This document shows positions 35,111-42,053 of a DNA stretch of 64,000 nucleotides, in pieces. This DNA comes from VRUE01 sp036271315 (GTDB taxonomy: Bacteria > Actinomycetota > Thermoleophilia > Solirubrobacterales > 70-9): positions 1 to 64,000 of the forward strand of contig DATBAV010000032.1 of NCBI GenBank assembly GCA_036271315.1. The letters run 5' to 3'. The translations under genes were made by a program, and so were the position numbers. The notes beneath the pieces are model-generated. The model saw nothing but the letters and a program-made list of their open reading frames with translations. It made no database searches and was not told the DNA's origin. How positions within the stretch are numbered: position 1 is the stretch's first letter; every line of letters starts with the position of its first letter.

Positions 35111-35956
35111 TCAGACGGCTAGGTGGCCGAACTTCTCTCTGATGCGGTGGTAGAAGCTGGTGCCGGGGAGCTGAGCGAGGCAGGCGACGGAATCGGAGAA
35201 GCGGACGTCGAGGGCGGCGCCGGGGGCGAGCGTGGTGGCCTGGGCACCGTCGATCGCGACGTCGACCGGCTCGCGCCCGGCCGCGTTGCCCACCGTGAGG
35301 ACGTCCTGCGGTGCGACCACGAGTGCGCGGGCGGTGAGCGAGTGAGGGGCGATGTAGCTGACCACGTAGCCCTTCACGCCCCAGGCGAGGATCGGGCCCT
35401 GGTTGGCGAGGTTGTAGCCGGTCGAGCCGGCCGGGGTGGCGGCGACGAGGCCATCGCAGCGCACGTTGCCCACCTCCTCGCCGGCGATCCGGTAGCTCAG
35501 CTCGGCGACCCGGTCGCGGGGTCGGCGGCTGAAGCTGACGTCGTTGAGGGCGAAGCGCCGCCCGCCCTCGATCTCGATCGCCAGCGCCGGCAGGTCGATC
35601 GTCTCGGTCTCCCCCGCCAGGGCGCGGCGGATGCCCCCGGCGGCATCGTCGCGCTCGACCGCGGCGAGAAAGCCGACGGTGCCGAAGTTGACGCCGAAGA
35701 CCGGGACTTTCGTGCCGGCGAAGCTGCGCAGCGCGTGGAGGATCGTGCCATCGCCGCCGAGCACGAGGCAGAGGTCGGGATCGGCGGGCAGCGCATCGAC
35801 CTGCTCGACCCCCTCCGCCGCGTGGCTGTGCTTCTCGATCTCGGCCGCCGTGGCGACCAAGCGCCAGCCGGCGTCGCGCGCGGCCGCTGTCGCCAGCTTG
35901 ACCGCTTCGGTCGCGGCGGGCGGATGCGAGTGGGTGATCAGAGCTGCGGTCTTCAC
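35111..35956 (-). CDS. nadK: NAD kinase
   Basis: The 281-residue kinase phosphorylates NAD to NADP. It has the GGDGT motif in LVLGGDGTILHALRSF, FGVNFGTVGFLA, the conserved LNDVSFSRRP region, and VRCDGLVAATPAGSTGYNLA (core ATPAGSTGYNLA). The GTG at 35956 overlaps the tlyA stop as GTGA, so translation is coupled. The longer open frame upstream is out of frame with tlyA and rejected. Order tlyA-nadK-recN is typical of actinobacteria; here an MFS gene is interposed. Confidence 0.95.
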   Translation of the reverse strand: MKTAALITHSHPPAATEAVKLATAAARDAGWRLVATAAEIEKHSHAAEGVEQVDALPADPDLCLVLGGDGTILHALRSFAGTKVPVFGVNFGTVGFLAAVERDDAAGGIRRALAGETETIDLPALAIEIEGGRRFALNDVSFSRRPRDRVAELSYRIAGEEVGNVRCDGLVAATPAGSTGYNLANQGPILAWGVKGYVVSYIAPHSLTARALVVAPQDVLTVGNAAGREPVDVAIDGAQATTLAPGAALDVRFSDSVACLAQLPGTSFYHRIREKFGHLAV

Positions 35957-36744
35957 GCGTCCGACTCCACCACCGCGGAGATCGCAGCCTCGAGATCCGA
36001 GGGCTCGCCCCCTTCGCCCCCGCACCAGACAAAGGTCTCGCGGTTCCCCTTGGGCCCCGGCAGCCCGGAGGAGGCGAAGCCGCGCACGGGAAGTTCGAGC
36101 TCGCCGGCAGCCTGGGCGACCATGAGGATTGCCTCGCGCCGGTCGCCGGTATCGCGCACGACTCCCCTGCCGACCCGCTTGCGACCGAGCTCGAATTGCG
36201 GCTTGACCATCGCCAGGACTTCGCCACCGACGGCGAGGCAGCCAGCAACGGCGGGCAGGATCTTGGTCAGCGAGATGAAGGAGACATCGATGGTCGCCAG
36301 CTCGGGCACGAAGGGAAGATCGGTCAGCTCGAGCTCGCGGGCATTGAGGCACTCGATCACGCTCACGCGCGGATCCTCACGCAGCTTCAGGTCGATCTGG
36401 CCGTAGGCGACGTCGACAGCCGCGACGCGGGCGGCGCCCCTTTGCAAGAGGCAGTCGCTGAAGCCGCCGGTGGAGGCGCCGACGTCAAGGCAGTCGCGGC
36501 CGGAGACGTCGATCCCCAGCGTGTCCAGGGCATTTTCGAGCTTGATCCCGCCGCGCGAGACGTAGCGCGGCCCCTCGTCGACGATCAGGGCGGCCTCGGG
36601 CTCGACCAACTGGCTCGGTCGCAGCGCAACGGGTCCATCGCGGCCGACGCGCACCGAGCCAGCCCGCACCGCCCCGGCGGCAGCCGTGCGCGAGGGGAAA
36701 AGACCCCGCTCGGCCAAAACCGCATCTATCCGCGCCTTTTTCAT
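35953..36744 (-). CDS. tlyA: TlyA family rRNA (cytidine-2'-O)-methyltransferase/hemolysin
   Basis: The 263-residue protein has an N-terminal S4 RNA-binding domain (ARIDAVLAERGLFPSRTAAAGAV, core VLAERGLFPSRTAA) and an FtsJ-like SAM methyltransferase domain. That domain carries DCLDVGASTGGFSDCLL, AVDVAYGQ and the K-D-K-E-type Lys in AMVKPQFELG. It 2'-O-methylates 16S/23S rRNA in mycobacteria, where loss gives capreomycin resistance. The ATG at 36744 (MKKARID) is preferred over 36798. It is the last core gene before the island. Confidence 0.93.
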   Translation of the reverse strand: MKKARIDAVLAERGLFPSRTAAAGAVRAGSVRVGRDGPVALRPSQLVEPEAALIVDEGPRYVSRGGIKLENALDTLGIDVSGRDCLDVGASTGGFSDCLLQRGAARVAAVDVAYGQIDLKLREDPRVSVIECLNARELELTDLPFVPELATIDVSFISLTKILPAVAGCLAVGGEVLAMVKPQFELGRKRVGRGVVRDTGDRREAILMVAQAAGELELPVRGFASSGLPGPKGNRETFVWCGGEGGEPSDLEAAISAVVESDA

Positions 36745-37101
36745 CGCCGCAACCGTAGCGCCGGGCCGACGGCGCAGGAGCCGATCGCTGCGAGGCACAG
36801 GTTTTTAACCACGCTTTGACCAGGGCTGATTCCATGCCCAAAAGCCGGGTAGTCGCCACTCAGCGAGGCGCTCGGCAGGCGTAGGCGGAGTCTGTGATCG
36901 CACTCACACACATACCGCACATACGTTCGTATGCTGTTCAAGGATTCGCAGAGGACAACCGATAAGGGGCAGATAGAAAAAGACTTTTTGGCTGGGTCCA
37001 GCGTCGCACCTATGGCTCTCATTGCTTCCCACAATGATTTGCCCGCGACACATCAAAGGGCCCACCTACCTCCCACGGATCCACATATATAGAGATACAT
37101 A
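36745..37101. other. Gene-free boundary region left of the mobile island
   Basis: Between tlyA and the first island repeat there is no convincing ORF on either strand. The sequence becomes less GC-rich (for example GAAAAAGACTTTTT near 36978-36991, a dyad). It ends with CCCACGGATCCACATATATAGAGAT, which resembles the flank of the decayed repeat at about 55226-55290, on the far side of the island. Its core-genome role is unclear. Confidence 0.5.
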
Positions 37102-37265
37102 TCTCTCCTCCCTGTAGTAACCCCAGAACTCGCCTCGGCTCCCCGCCGGGGCGTTTTCTGTTGTGGGGCTCTAGCAAGCGGAATGCGTGCTCCAAGACCC
37201 GAGACGGAGCGGCGCAATGATCGTCCAAAAAGTCGCCGTGCCACAGTCGGTGCCACAGTCCGACG
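37102..37265 (+). repeat. Island repeat R1 with downstream arm (attL-like)
   Basis: The core (37102-37171) contains the intrinsic-terminator-like stem CGCCTCGG/CCGGGGCG at 37131-37153 followed by TTTTCTGTTGTGG. To its right lies a ~95-bp flank with the repeated word GTGCCACAGTC (about 37238-37260) that is shared with R3 but not R2, R4 or R5. Left of the core the flank is chromosomal and resembles that of the decayed copy at 55.2 kb. This is the arrangement expected of a left attachment site. Confidence 0.7.
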
Positions 37266-37444
37266 CAGCAACCCCCGAGCCGCGGGGGGCTTCGAACCAA
37301 CGATCGTTCGATCTCCGATGGAAATGCCTGGGTTTGCTGTTACTCCTTTTTTTGTATTAATCAAAAATCTCTGATCGACGGTCAGTGTGCTGCCTGGCAA
37401 TGCCCAGCGCTTTGCCGCCGTAACCAGAGCAAAGGAGGAGACAT

Positions 37445-37783
37445 ATGCAGCTCACGATGAAGAGAGGCAGTTTGCTCTTGACCTCACTCGCGGTGCTGAT
37501 CGCCACGATGGCTCTCGTGTCATCGTCCGCGTCGGCAAGTCAGTTCTGCGGAGGCCAGCAGACAAACAAAAACAGCAAGTGCTTCGGTGCCGCCCGCTAC
37601 ATGCTGGGCGCCACGGCGAAAGGAGAAAGTACCGGCGTATGCGTTGGCGCGGATCTAACCGAAGGATCCTGTGTGCCAGTCCATGACGTCGCCGGTGTCA
37701 TGGTGCCTGGTGGCGTGCACAACCCTTGGGTGGTCGGGACAGGGTCGGCCTTCACCCTCACCTCTAGCTTCACCTACGAATAG
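37445..37783 (+). CDS. Small secreted protein
   Basis: The 112-residue protein has a Sec signal peptide (LLLTSLAVLIATMALVSSSASA) and a small mature domain with four cysteines (FCGGQQ, KCFGAARYM, VCVGADL and SCVPVHD). The ribosome site AAAGGAGGAGACAT directly before the ATG is the strongest in the window. An AT-rich stretch (TTTTTTTGTATTAATCAAAAATC) upstream is a likely promoter region. Expected to be well expressed and exported. Family not recognised. Confidence 0.75.
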   Translation: MQLTMKRGSLLLTSLAVLIATMALVSSSASASQFCGGQQTNKNSKCFGAARYMLGATAKGESTGVCVGADLTEGSCVPVHDVAGVMVPGGVHNPWVVGTGSAFTLTSSFTYE

Positions 37784-37798
37784 GTCGGGTGATCGGTA

Positions 37799-38440
37799 GT
37801 GCGGAACCGCGGGCCGAGTAGTCGCTCTCTTTGCGAGAGATGGCCACTCGGCCTGCTGCTCACCCTGTTGCTGTCAGTGAGCTTGTTGCTGTCGGCGAGC
37901 TTGACGGCATGTGGCGGCGCCGTGCAGTCTGGCAGCGAACAAGCGTCAACGCGCGCTCCTGGACCCTCGAACGACACCCTGCAATCGTCACCCGATGACC
38001 GCGTATCACGCGCCCTGCTTGAGAACTTCGCTCTGCTGCGCAGTTCCCCTAATGGGATACCTCCCCTTATCGGGCGGACCCTGAGCGGGCGAGTATCGGG
38101 CATGGCTTGGGATCTTGCCCATCGTGTCCCAGTACATGCGACCAGCGCTTACTGGTTGGTGCCCGGCGCTAAAAAACTCTGCATGGTGGCGACCACCCCC
38201 AAGTCGCCGGCCATCAGCTTCGCTTGCACAAGCGCTAGCCAAGCGCTTCGCCACGGGATCATGAACACTTCGCTCGACCAAATCTCTGGCAGGCGCACCA
38301 TGGTCGGCGTAACCCCGGATGGAACTCGTTCCGCGCTCATTCAGAGTGGTGCTCTGACCGCCTCCGTGCGCGTGCGCCATGGCCGCTTTATGCATCGCGA
38401 CTCCGTTGCTTTGCCACCAGACCAGGTGACTCTCCGCTAA
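37799..38440 (+). CDS. Predicted lipoprotein of unknown function
   Basis: The 213-residue protein has a long hydrophobic signal ending in the lipobox SLTAC. A low-complexity Ser/Pro linker and a C-terminal domain follow, with YWLVPGAKKLCMVATTPKSP and VGVTPDGTRSALIQ. The GTG start lies 15 bp after the preceding secreted-protein gene, so both form an operon. Function unknown; probably a surface cargo protein of the island. Confidence 0.65.
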   Translation: MRNRGPSSRSLCERWPLGLLLTLLLSVSLLLSASLTACGGAVQSGSEQASTRAPGPSNDTLQSSPDDRVSRALLENFALLRSSPNGIPPLIGRTLSGRVSGMAWDLAHRVPVHATSAYWLVPGAKKLCMVATTPKSPAISFACTSASQALRHGIMNTSLDQISGRRTMVGVTPDGTRSALIQSGALTASVRVRHGRFMHRDSVALPPDQVTLR

Positions 38441-38513
38441 GCGCCTTTGCCACCCAGAATGGGACAGATACTCGTCCAGCGGCTCGGACGAAAGCCCGCA
38501 CCAAGATCACCGT

Positions 38514-39710
38514 TTAAGCGCCCCCTCGCAGATAGGCGTCCATGCGCTCGCGAACCTCATCTCGACTCCCAGGCAAAAGGTGGCCGTAGACATCAAAGGT
38601 GGTCTGGATTTTTGAGTGACCCATGAAGCTCTGTATTGCCTTGGGATTGGCACCTGAGTCGATCAGCAACGAGGCGAAGGTGTGGCGACACTCATGCAGC
38701 GTGATCGGTCGGAGCAGATCCGGCTCGCGACCCGCCGCCTCGGCGGCTTCCCGCTCGTGATCATTCGCAGTCGCCCAAGCGCGCTTCGCCCGGCCGTCCA
38801 CGGTTGAGGCATAAAACGCCTGGTCAACCGTTCGGCCGAACACCAGCTCCTCCCCCCTGCGACCGGTCAGCCGCAGGTCCTCCTCCAAATTGCTGCGAAG
38901 GATGGCGAGCAGGGGCACGGCGCGCCGGCCTGCCCGCGACTTGGGCTCGATCACACCCTCCTCCTGGTCCCAGCCACGCTCAACGGCGATCAGGTTGGCC
39001 GCCACGTTGATGTCGCAGACCCGAAGGGCCTGTAGCTCACCGCGCCGCAACCCCGCGTAAAACGCGGTCGCCCAGACTGCTCGATTCTCTGGCTTCAATG
39101 CCGCAAGCAGGGCAGCAGCTTCGCTGGGAGAGGCGATTCGCCTCGGCCGCCTCGGCCCGCCATTAGGAAGATCAATCCGCTCAGAAGGGTTGTGGGTCAG
39201 TTCGTCGCGGTTGATTTCCCAGCGATAGAACGCCTGGATGGGATTGATGATGTTGCTGACGGTTGACGCCGATAGTCCCGACGCAAGCAGGTCGTCGGCA
39301 AACCTTTGGAGGTCTCGCCTTTGAAGCTCGGCAACCTTGATTCGAGCGAGTGGCGCCTTTGCGATACGACCTCGCAGCGCTCGCTCGTAGGAGCGCACGG
39401 TGTTGGGCTTGTACCGCTCTCGACCCTTCGGCCGAATCGCTCCGCTTTCCATTCCCCGAACGAACTCGCCCAGGGCGACGGCGAGTGAGCGAGCGTCGCG
39501 CGGTGCGGCGCGGAGCGTGCCCCGCTCGACTTCCCGTATCGCGTCCATCCGCCAGCTTCTTGCTTCGGGCTCGCGAGGAAACGTCTTTGTAATCCGCTTC
39601 CCCTCCCGCGCCAGATAGACCGACGCCTCCCACCCAGCATTGCACTTGCACCGCTGACCCTTCCGAGCTGGGCAGCCCCTGGAGTGGCGTCTGCGAATGC
39701 CTTCCGCCAT
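38514..39710 (-). CDS. int: Tyrosine-type site-specific integrase
   Basis: The 398-residue integrase has an unusual N-terminal Cys-rich segment (RGCPARKGQRCKC) and an arm-binding AP2-like region. A SAM-like core-binding domain covers about 75-170. The catalytic domain has Arg222 (GLRRGEL), His339-x-x-Arg342 (HECRHTF), His365 (GHSKIQTT) and Tyr375. It presumably integrates the island at the repeat core. It starts one base into the HTH gene upstream (TGATG), so regulator and integrase are co-translated. Confidence 0.95.
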   Translation of the reverse strand: MAEGIRRRHSRGCPARKGQRCKCNAGWEASVYLAREGKRITKTFPREPEARSWRMDAIREVERGTLRAAPRDARSLAVALGEFVRGMESGAIRPKGRERYKPNTVRSYERALRGRIAKAPLARIKVAELQRRDLQRFADDLLASGLSASTVSNIINPIQAFYRWEINRDELTHNPSERIDLPNGGPRRPRRIASPSEAAALLAALKPENRAVWATAFYAGLRRGELQALRVCDINVAANLIAVERGWDQEEGVIEPKSRAGRRAVPLLAILRSNLEEDLRLTGRRGEELVFGRTVDQAFYASTVDGRAKRAWATANDHEREAAEAAGREPDLLRPITLHECRHTFASLLIDSGANPKAIQSFMGHSKIQTTFDVYGHLLPGSRDEVRERMDAYLRGGA

Positions 39711-39973
39711 CAGCTTCGATCTCGCTTGACGAACCCACCCGGGCTGATGCTCGCCGGGTGCCAGGCGATGCCGGCGATCAGCTCGTCGGTCGCCACCCCC
39801 AAGACGTCGCGCAGCTTGACGATCGTGTCGAGGCGAGGGACGCGCAATCCGCGCTCAAGCTGTGAGATCTCGGTGCGGTGTACGTCGGCGCGAATGCCCA
39901 GCTCCTCTTGGGAGATGCCGGCACGTTGGCGCTGACCGGCGAGGTTGGTCCCGAATTGGCGCGCGACGCTCAC
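39710..39973 (-). CDS. XRE-family HTH regulator (copy 1)
   Basis: The 87-residue protein is a single Cro/CI-type HTH: ARQFGTNLAGQRQRAGISQEEL, ADVHRTEISQLERGLRVPRLDTIVKL (core HRTEISQLERGLRVPRL), and GVATDELIAGI. It is about half identical by eye to the next gene upstream, an obvious tandem duplication. GTGA overlap with that gene and one-base overlap with int place it as an integrase regulator. Confidence 0.9.
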   Translation of the reverse strand: MSVARQFGTNLAGQRQRAGISQEELGIRADVHRTEISQLERGLRVPRLDTIVKLRDVLGVATDELIAGIAWHPASISPGGFVKRDRS

Positions 39974-40233
39974 GGTTCCCTCGTCCCGAAGCCGCCCCGG
40001 CGGAAGTCGCCGGGGGTCCAGACCATTCCGGCGAGTAGGTCCTCTGCCGATACCCCGAGGGAGAACTTGAGCTTGACCAGGGTGTCGATGCGGGGTACGC
40101 GACCGCCGCGCTCCAGCAGGCCGATCTCTGTGCGATGCAGGGACGCACGGAAGGCCAGCTCCTCCTGGGTTATGCCGGACTGCTCGCGGGCGCGGGCCAT
40201 GTTCTTGCCGAAGCGAGCAGCCACCGGATTCAT
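39970..40233 (-). CDS. XRE-family HTH regulator (copy 2)
   Basis: The 87-residue protein is paralogous to the downstream regulator, with the same length and the conserved blocks SLHRTEIGLLERGGRVPRIDT and AEDLLAGMVWTPG. Tandem divergent HTH proteins could heterodimerise or act as a two-state switch for int. The ATG start overlaps the stop of the upstream hypothetical gene by four bases. Confidence 0.9.
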   Translation of the reverse strand: MNPVAARFGKNMARAREQSGITQEELAFRASLHRTEIGLLERGGRVPRIDTLVKLKFSLGVSAEDLLAGMVWTPGDFRRGGFGTREP

Positions 40234-40583
40234 CGGTCCTCCCTTTCGCTGAGCTGGGCGAGCAGGCTGTGCAGCGCCTCATGCTCGGAAACGACTCGCT
40301 TGTACTCGTTGCCCTGGTCGATGACGCCGGCCAAGTGCCCGACCACATCGCATACGTCGTGGTCGGGGACGATCACCAGCTCGTCCAGTGCCGTGAGCAG
40401 CCGGCCGTAGGCGGCGTGTTCGCGATGCAGTCGCTTCGGGTCGAGCCGACCTGGGAATTCCTCCAGCTCGTCGCTGATGCCGTCGCGGGCCTTCTCGAAG
40501 ACGCCGCGAAGAAAGCGGACGTGCTTAACGGGGAGATCGAGGGCTACGGCAGCGCCGCGACCCGTAGGGTTGTCGTCAGCCAT
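40230..40583 (-). CDS. Hypothetical island protein
   Basis: The 117-residue, mostly helical, acidic protein (VKHVRFLRGVFEKARDGISDELEEF and LLTALDELVIVPDHDVCDVV) has no recognised motif. The ATG at 40583 begins the plausible protein; the longer frame is arginine/serine-rich and rejected. It leads the HTH-HTH-int operon, with overlapping stop/start to the next gene. Possibly an accessory control protein. Confidence 0.7.
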   Translation of the reverse strand: MADDNPTGRGAAVALDLPVKHVRFLRGVFEKARDGISDELEEFPGRLDPKRLHREHAAYGRLLTALDELVIVPDHDVCDVVGHLAGVIDQGNEYKRVVSEHEALHSLLAQLSEREDR

Positions 40584-40704
40584 GAGGAGCTTGCTCTCCT
40601 TGTGGTCAGGCTCCCGGTTGGCGTTCACGCGCCGCCGGGAGCCGCTTATTGATTTCGGTAGCCGACAGCGTAGCAGCGGCGTAGGGTTTGTCCTACGAAA
40701 GTTG

Positions 40705-40905
40705 CTACTCGCCTCGAAGGATTTCTCCGATTCGGGTCCAGTGCAGTCCGACCTCTTTGGAGATTTCCCGGAGGGACAAGCCAGCTTTCTGCGCTCGCTT
40801 GAAGCTCTCCAAACGCTCCGCGTGCGCCTTGTCGATCTTGCGCTGGAAGTTAGCCTGCGCTCGCCTGAGGTCCCGTCGAGCTTTCTCCTGTTTGGCGTCA
40901 GCCAT
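40705..40905 (-). CDS. Small HTH-like basic protein
   Basis: The 66-residue protein has a basic N-terminal helix (KQEKARRDLRRAQANFQRKI) and a C-terminal helix-turn-helix of the resolvase/sigma type (KAGLSLREISKEVGLHWTRIGEIL, core LSLREISKEVGLHWTRI). Proteins with such a short coiled part plus HTH are common near integrases. DNA binding is likely; the target is unknown. Confidence 0.65.
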   Translation of the reverse strand: MADAKQEKARRDLRRAQANFQRKIDKAHAERLESFKRAQKAGLSLREISKEVGLHWTRIGEILRGE

Positions 40906-40960
40906 GCCGCGCAGCCTAGAAGCTGCGAGCCTTCCGGCGCGGCCGAGTCCGCGCGTTGGG

Positions 40961-41173
40961 TCACAGCGCTTCCCCGAGTGCCCGAGTTGCGCTCTCAGTC
41001 GTCCACCGTTCCAACTCGGCAACCGGGACCAGCCGCTTACGCCCCCGACGGATCAGCCGCAGCTCGGGTGCGACGTTGGCATCGAAGAAGTCTGGGCCGA
41101 CCCCGATCGCGGCGGCGGCCTCAGCTGGCGTGAGGGCAATGCGAGGGATCGAGGTCGTCAGCTTCTTCGCCAT
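40961..41173 (-). CDS. xis: Excisionase-like MerR-type HTH protein
   Basis: The 70-residue protein matches the helix-turn-helix domain of excisionase/AlpA type: ALTPAEAAAAIGVGPDFFDANV, LRLIRRGRKRLVPVAELERWT. It probably acts as recombination directionality factor for the integrase. It starts the leftward group of small regulatory genes. Confidence 0.8.
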   Translation of the reverse strand: MAKKLTTSIPRIALTPAEAAAAIGVGPDFFDANVAPELRLIRRGRKRLVPVAELERWTTESATRALGEAL

Positions 41174-41418
41174 CTCTGCCCCGGTGTCAAAAGTGAGCGG
41201 CGCATCGTCGGTTTTCTCTAAGTCCGGCGCAAGCCGCCAGCGCCCCTGCGAGTTGGCGAATCGGTTCGGGTCTCATGCCCTTTAGGTCAATTCGAGACCC
41301 CCATTTGATCCACCGATTTCCCGCGCGCCCCCGCTGTCCAGCGCTGGCGGCCGTTGTATCGCTGCTTTTCCTCATATCTAGTAGTCCATCCAGGGCGCCC
41401 TTTTGCGCCACTTTTGCG
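41174..41418. other. Gene-poor stretch upstream of the excisionase gene
   Basis: No ORF with convincing composition is present on either strand. It should include the leftward promoter for the excisionase group. The rightward sequence has several in-frame stops. No repeat or hairpin longer than 8 bp was noticed. Confidence 0.4.
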
Positions 41419-41682
41419 TCACCGATTGCTCACACAGCCCTCACACACAGGGCAGCGCCAGCGGCGTCCTTTGCCAGGGCCTCTGCCTTCATCTCGTGCC
41501 CCGTGGTGCCGCCACGGCCTGCACTTGATGCACTTGCCTTTGAAGCCGGGCGGCGAGGGCTCGCGCCCCGCGTTCCAGAGCGCGGCGAAGGACTGAGGAA
41601 AATGATCGGCGGCGCAGGCGCCCCCGATCGAACAAGCAGAAGACAGCCAGGCAGGGGGCAGCAGCTCATCAGATAGAGCCAT
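41419..41682 (-). CDS. Possible small zinc-ribbon protein
   Basis: The 87-residue ORF contains GKCIKCRPWRHHGA and, 25 residues later, WRCPVCEGC. Paired CxxC motifs could form a zinc ribbon at the C-terminus. The N-terminal half (SSACSIGGACAADHF) looks less protein-like, and there is no clear ribosome site. It may be a shadow ORF; listed because the Cys spacing is suggestive. Confidence 0.3.
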   Translation of the reverse strand: MALSDELLPPAWLSSACSIGGACAADHFPQSFAALWNAGREPSPPGFKGKCIKCRPWRHHGARDEGRGPGKGRRWRCPVCEGCVSNR

Positions 41683-41814
41683 AGATCCCGTCAGTCAGAC
41701 CCACAGACAGATAGCCAGGATCTGACTCATAGGAAGGCAGATCAGCCGGCCAGAGGCAGCAGACAGGCAGCCACCTACAGGCAGACCTACAGCACCCACA
41801 GCCACAGCCCTCAC

Positions 41815-41850
41815 GCACTATCCAGCCGCCTGTCGGCGGATGGATAGTGC
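41815..41850. repeat. Palindrome upstream of relaxase gene (oriT candidate)
   Basis: GCACTATCCA-g-CCGCC and its complement form 16-base arms (41815-41830 and 41835-41850, one mismatch) around the loop TGTC. It lies 204 bp upstream of the MobF relaxase start, in a gene-free, CAG-rich stretch. Relaxases usually nick near a hairpin close to their own gene, so this is the best oriT candidate in the window. The nic site cannot be placed. Confidence 0.55.
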
Positions 41851-42053
41851 CCTCCGGCCACGCATCAAATTCACCGGGGCGCCGAGCCGCGCTCGACTTC
41901 AAAGAAGTGGATCAAGAACGACCTCTTCTTTGACCTCTAGGTCATGAGCGAACCGGTGACGCACGGAAGCCCCCCGGCTGGAGTACGGAGTGCCGTGCCG
42001 ATTCTTAACGAAAAAAGTGGCGCATTCGCGCCGCGATTTGGACATAGCTTCTG

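Noticed and set aside
40230..40964. 244-residue hypothetical protein
   Set aside because: The first 127 residues are Arg/Ser-rich and overlap another likely gene; only the part from 40583 is protein-like.
41670..41810. CAG-rich, repeat-like stretch as CRISPR or tandem array
   Set aside because: The short CAG/CAGGCAG words are irregular with no constant repeat-spacer spacing.
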